Assembly (NCBI RefSeq): GCF_002735695.1
Contig: NZ_PDZH01000049.1
Coordinates: 1 to 32,559, forward strand
Reading direction: 5' to 3'
DNA length: 32,559 bases
Source: Chitinimonas sp. BJB300
Lineage (GTDB): Bacteria > Pseudomonadota > Gammaproteobacteria > Burkholderiales > Chitinimonadaceae
The first letter of the stretch is position 1; each line of letters opens with the position of its first letter. The position numbers and the translations under genes were made by a program. Shown piece after piece: positions 29,328 to 32,559 of this stretch. Under the pieces are notes generated by a model. That model was not told the origin of the DNA. It searched no databases and was given only the letters and a program-made list of their open reading frames with translations.

Positions 29328-29846
29328 TCAGCGGCCGGCAGTAACGCGTTCAGCTTCAGCGCCAGTCAACATGACCGGACGATGATTGAAACCCGGATTC
29401 CCAACCAAGGCTTGATGCGCCTGCAAATAGGGATTCACCGCATCGGCTTCGCGTGTAGAAACAACAGGCTGGTTGGCAGCGGCGTGCATGTCAGTAACCA
29501 CCATCGGCGCGGCCACACCCTGCCCACGATCCACATACCAAGCAGTTGCACTTACCAGCACAACAGAAGCCGCCACGGATAACGCCGCCCATTGCTTACG
29601 CGGCATAACAGATCGGCGTCGCATCGCGCTGGGCGCAAGGACGACCGGCTCCGCCTCCAGCCGTGCAGAAAAATTGGCCAGAAAGTTGTCGGACAATACA
29701 GGTTGCTGATTGAACGCATCCGAAATCAAGTGATAATCACGCCAAGCAGTGGCGCAATCCTCATCATCATCGATTGCAGCAATCAGTTTATCCAGCTCGT
29801 GGTCATCCCACTCGCCATCCACCATTGCAGAGAGCTTTTCCTGCAT
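29328..29846 (-). CDS. rseA: Anti-sigma-E factor RseA/MucA
   Basis: This single-pass inner-membrane protein holds RpoE inactive and is destroyed by stepwise proteolysis under envelope stress. It is 172 aa. The cytoplasmic N-terminal RseA domain (about 1-62) starts MQEKLSAMVDGEWDDHELDK and includes WRDYHLISDAF. A basic stretch RRRSVMPRKQ precedes one membrane helix (about 86-104, WAALSVAASVVLVSATAWYV). The periplasmic tail of about 68 residues is short. It is located 38 bases after rpoE and 39 bases before rseB in one operon. Confidence 0.94.
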   Translation of the reverse strand: MQEKLSAMVDGEWDDHELDKLIAAIDDDEDCATAWRDYHLISDAFNQQPVLSDNFLANFSARLEAEPVVLAPSAMRRRSVMPRKQWAALSVAASVVLVSATAWYVDRGQGVAAPMVVTDMHAAANQPVVSTREADAVNPYLQAHQALVGNPGFNHRPVMLTGAEAERVTAGR

Positions 29847-29884
29847 CTTCTACACCTGTCATCCCTGTTTGTTTACCTGTATGT

Positions 29885-30490
29885 TTACCAACGCCGGTCT
29901 TTGCCAGCCGATTCGATAAGCGGCCGCAACTGTACCGCTATGGCTTCCCGGGCGCGGAATATACGCGAACGCACGGTACCAATGGGACAGTTCATTACTG
30001 CGGCGATGTCTTCGTACGACAAACCTTCCATTTCCCGCAAGGTGATGGCGGTACGCAACTCTTCCGGCAGTGCCTCCACCGCCTGATTCACCGTGCTGAC
30101 GATCTGTCGATTCATCAGCGCGGTTTCCGGCGTATTCATATCAGGCAACTGTGTCGCTGTATCAAGCGTCTCACCGTCTTCGTCCTCATACTCGGTCGAC
30201 AATACCGGACGGCGGCCAAGTGAAGCCAAATAGTTTTTAGCCGTATTGATGGCAATACGGTAAAGCCAAGTATAGAACGCACTTTCGCCGCGAAAGGACG
30301 GCAACGCACGATAAGCCTTGATAAAGGCTTCCTGCGAGACGTCTTCAATCTCGGTTTGATCGCGGATCATGCGGCTCAGAAGCCGCGCAATCTTGCGATG
30401 ATATTTAGCGACCAACAGCTCAAAAGCTTTCTTGTCACCACGCTGTACGCGCAGCACCAATTCATGGTCTATGTCCCGCTCACTCGACAT
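29885..30490 (-). CDS. rpoE: RNA polymerase sigma factor RpoE (sigma-E / AlgU)
   Basis: This ECF sigma factor of the envelope-stress response is 201 aa from ATG 30488-30490. Region 2 is seen as DKKAFELLVAKYHRKIARLL, EDVSQEAFIKAYRALPSFRG and AFYTWLYRIAINTAKNYL. Region 4 is ALPEELRTAITLREMEGLSY then EDIAAVMNCPIGTVRSRIFR. GAGGGG lies about 13 bases before this ATG, and the protein from here matches the family. The frame stays open upstream to ATG 30667, adding 59 residues of unknown nature (MDTITLRPTDLLDIWDIG...). This could be an N-terminal extension or a translated leader. A consensus sigma-E promoter lies upstream of both starts, indicating autoregulation. Confidence 0.95.
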   Translation of the reverse strand: MSSERDIDHELVLRVQRGDKKAFELLVAKYHRKIARLLSRMIRDQTEIEDVSQEAFIKAYRALPSFRGESAFYTWLYRIAINTAKNYLASLGRRPVLSTEYEDEDGETLDTATQLPDMNTPETALMNRQIVSTVNQAVEALPEELRTAITLREMEGLSYEDIAAVMNCPIGTVRSRIFRAREAIAVQLRPLIESAGKDRRW

Positions 30491-30713
30491 AGTCGATGTT
30501 TTCCCCTCGGTCAGCGCGCCCGTAACTTGCGTCTGCGTCGCTGTAACCGGGTCAACATGCCTGTTCGTCGGCGCTTTTTCAAGCACCGCTGGCGTCTTAG
30601 ATGAAGATTTTGGCCCAATATCCCAAATATCGAGCAAATCCGTGGGGCGGAGTGTAATGGTATCCATATTTCGTAAAGCCTTTACCCAGTGTCCTCCCTT
30701 GCGGGCACATGCA

Positions 30714-30741
30714 ATGGACGAAGCCTTTTGAAAAAAGTTCC
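30714..30741 (-). promoter_or_regulatory. Autoregulatory sigma-E promoter of rpoE
   Basis: On the - strand the exact -35 consensus GGAACTT (30741-30735) is followed by a 16-base spacer and TCCAT (30718-30714). Transcription would begin near 30706, about 40 bases before the upstream ATG (30667) and about 215 bases before the RpoE start at 30490. A 13-base palindrome GTAAAG-C-CTTTAC at 30673-30685 lies between promoter and leader ORF. The promoter sits in the divergent gap shared with nadB. Confidence 0.85.
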
Positions 30742-30811
30742 CCTACCTACATCAGACCCCGTCAATCAGGGCTTTGGTATAGTAGGCAAACCTCATCTCC
30801 CCACGATTACC

Positions 30812-32392
30812 ATGCAACGCTACGATGTACTGATATTGGGCAGCGGCTTGGCCGGCATGACGCTGGCCCTGCAGCTTGCCGACACCCACCGTGTCGCCCT
30901 GGTCACCAAACGCCAACTGACAGACGGTGCCAGCCAATGGGCGCAAGGTGGTATTGCCGCTGTCTTGGATAGCGGCGACAGCATTGAAGAACATGTCCAG
31001 GACACACTGATTGCAGGCGCCGGACTTTGTGACAAAGCCGCCACCCGGCATATTCTGAGCAACGCCCGTGAAGCAATCGAATGGCTGATCGAATTGGGCG
31101 TCCCCTTTACACCGGACGCCAACCACGAAACCGGCTATCACCTTACGCGCGAGGGCGGCCATTCGCATCGCCGCATCATTCACGCCGCAGATGCCACCGG
31201 TGCAGCCGTCATCGCCACATTGGCTGCAAAAATACTGACACATCCGCGAATCACCGTGCTGGAAAACCATATCGGGCTCGACCTGATCACCGGCAAAAAG
31301 CTGGGGCAGCTCAGCGCCGGCTGCCTCGGGGCCTATGTGCTGGATCGCAATGCCGATAAAGTAGAGACCCTGCTGGCCAGCCAGACGGTGTTGGCGACGG
31401 GGGGTGCAGGGAAGGTCTACCTGTATACCACCAACCCTGACACAGCTACTGGTGACGGCATCGCCATGGGCTGGCGAGCCGGCTGCAGGGTGGCGAATAT
31501 GGAATTCGTACAATTTCATCCCACTTGTCTCTACCACCCCCACGCCATGAGCTTTCTGATATCGGAAGCAGTACGCGGCGAAGGTGGGCAGCTCAAGCTA
31601 CCAGACGGTAGCCGATTCATGCCCAAGCACGATGCCCGGGCCGAACTCGCACCACGCGACATCACGGCCCGCGCCATCGACTTTGAAATGAAGAAATATG
31701 GCTTTGATTGCGTTTATCTGGACATCAGCCACCAGCCCGCCGAATTCATCCGCGAACACTTCCCCAATATCCATCAGCGCTGCATGGATTTGGGCATCGA
31801 TATCACCAAACAACCCATCCCCGTCGTGCCCGCCGCCCACTACACCTGCGGCGGCATCGTCACCGACTTGGAGGGGCGCACCGATGTACCCAATTTGTTC
31901 GCCATCGGCGAAACGGCCTGTACGGGCTTACATGGGGCCAACCGCCTAGCCAGCAACTCATTACTAGAGACCCTGGTGCTAGGTCGCGCCACAGCCAAGG
32001 CGATTGCAGCTGTGCCAAAGACCGCACCACCGACAGCGCCCGCATGGGATGAAAGCCGCGTCAGCGATGCTGACGAACAAGTGGTCATTGCGCACAACTG
32101 GGATGAGCTGCGCCGCTTCATGTGGGATTACGTTGGGATCGTCCGCACCGACAAACGCCTGGAGCGCGCCGCCCACCGTATCGCGCTGCTGCGTAGCGAG
32201 ATTGATGAGTATTACAGCCACTTCCGCGTAAACAACGATCTGATCGAACTACGTAACCTGGTGGATACAGCCGACTTGATCGTCCGCTCCGCCTTACAAC
32301 GCAAAGAAAGCCGCGGCCTGCATTTCAGTCGTGACTATCCAGAAACGCTTGATGAACCGCAACCCACCATTCTTCCTCCTCGCGGCAGTTAA
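30812..32392 (+). CDS. nadB: L-aspartate oxidase
   Basis: This flavoenzyme oxidises aspartate to iminoaspartate, the first step of NAD synthesis, and passes it to quinolinate synthase. From ATG 30812 it is 526 aa (E. coli 540). [20 protein letters not shown] binds FAD, and [15 protein letters not shown] is the family signature. [26 protein letters not shown] and [19 protein letters not shown] follow, and the C-terminal helical domain ends [13 protein letters not shown]. The frame is open to 30689, but that part runs through the rpoE promoter. The divergent nadB-rpoE layout is also found in E. coli. nadA and nadC are not in the window. Confidence 0.97.
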   Translation: MQRYDVLILGSGLAGMTLALQLADTHRVALVTKRQLTDGASQWAQGGIAAVLDSGDSIEEHVQDTLIAGAGLCDKAATRHILSNAREAIEWLIELGVPFTPDANHETGYHLTREGGHSHRRIIHAADATGAAVIATLAAKILTHPRITVLENHIGLDLITGKKLGQLSAGCLGAYVLDRNADKVETLLASQTVLATGGAGKVYLYTTNPDTATGDGIAMGWRAGCRVANMEFVQFHPTCLYHPHAMSFLISEAVRGEGGQLKLPDGSRFMPKHDARAELAPRDITARAIDFEMKKYGFDCVYLDISHQPAEFIREHFPNIHQRCMDLGIDITKQPIPVVPAAHYTCGGIVTDLEGRTDVPNLFAIGETACTGLHGANRLASNSLLETLVLGRATAKAIAAVPKTAPPTAPAWDESRVSDADEQVVIAHNWDELRRFMWDYVGIVRTDKRLERAAHRIALLRSEIDEYYSHFRVNNDLIELRNLVDTADLIVRSALQRKESRGLHFSRDYPETLDEPQPTILPPRGS

Positions 32393-32559
32393 TCGACATA
32401 GGGGCGGCTAGATTACCTGGCCGACCCCTGCTACACCACCCGGCATGCGGGTCCGCACCGGGCGGTTGGAGCAGTTGAGGTCAATCTGCCTCCAATTGAT
32501 GCACATCGCCCGGTTTCGCTGATCCAGACTCGCCACCACTATTTGTCTCGCTGCCAGGC
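32393..32559 (+). other. Structured non-coding sequence, possible group II intron fragment or dispersed element
   Basis: After nadB the last 167 bases hold no credible ORF. GGGG-C-GGC (from 32401) can pair with GCC-GA-CCCC (to about 32427), followed by a strong hairpin CCCGG-CA-TGCG / CGCA-CCGGG (32439-32462) and GGCGGTT. The pattern GGCATGCGG..CCGCACCGGGCGGTT resembles, from memory, the conserved GxxTGCGG..CCGCACGxxCGGTTC stem of group II introns and related dispersed elements. I cannot see enough to decide. It may also act as the nadB terminator, but no T run follows. Confidence 0.4.

Overview
The window looks like chromosomal DNA of a betaproteobacterium, most likely of the Neisseriales / Chromobacteriaceae type. 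I infer this from gene order and protein character, not from a database match. The evidence is the rpoE-rseA-rseB-mucD-glutaredoxin-lepA-lepB-DUF4845-rnc-era-recO-acpS string with nadB divergent from rpoE, and moderately GC-rich coding DNA. Most of the window is housekeeping. Mobile or repetitive DNA sits at both edges and in a few gaps.

Left part (1-8.6 kb, mostly + strand): the first 90 bases are the start of a DDE-type transposase gene running off the left edge on the - strand. Then come glnE (control of glutamine synthetase), an AsmA-family envelope protein, aroA (shikimate pathway) and argS (arginyl-tRNA synthetase). A palindromic repeat element abuts the glnE stop codon. A second, inverted and more complete copy abuts the thyA stop codon about 10 kb away.

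Middle part (8.5-17.7 kb): a divergent pair of a CurA-like NADPH oxidoreductase (-) and a LysR regulator (+) is bracketed by two nearly identical terminators. Next are an orphan PotF-like polyamine-binding protein (-), thyA (+), and a + strand operon of a large secreted tricorn-like S41 protease, the DNA repair glycosylase tag and a small serine carboxylesterase.

Right part (17.7-30.7 kb, all - strand): this starts at its downstream end with a translationally coupled pair, a SpoIIAA/STAS-like protein and a 573-aa protein with a PilZ-like C-terminus. Then come acpS, recO, era, rnc, a DUF4845 membrane protein, lepB, lepA, a glutaredoxin-like protein, mucD, rseB, rseA and rpoE. The last four form a complete envelope-stress circuit: sigma-E, its membrane anti-sigma factor, the periplasmic sensor, and a periplasmic protease predicted to be a lipoprotein. 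I find a near-consensus sigma-E promoter upstream of rpoE (autoregulation) and another upstream of mucD, each with a 16-base spacer. nadB is divergent from rpoE. The window ends in a structured, non-coding, possibly group II intron-related sequence.

I see no CRISPR array, tRNA, rRNA, phage module or obvious new defence system. The most unusual items are the stop-codon-associated hairpin repeat, a foreign-looking AT-rich patch inside argS, the missing pdxJ between recO and acpS, the long in-frame leader of rpoE, and the uncharacterised PilZ-like/STAS-like pair.
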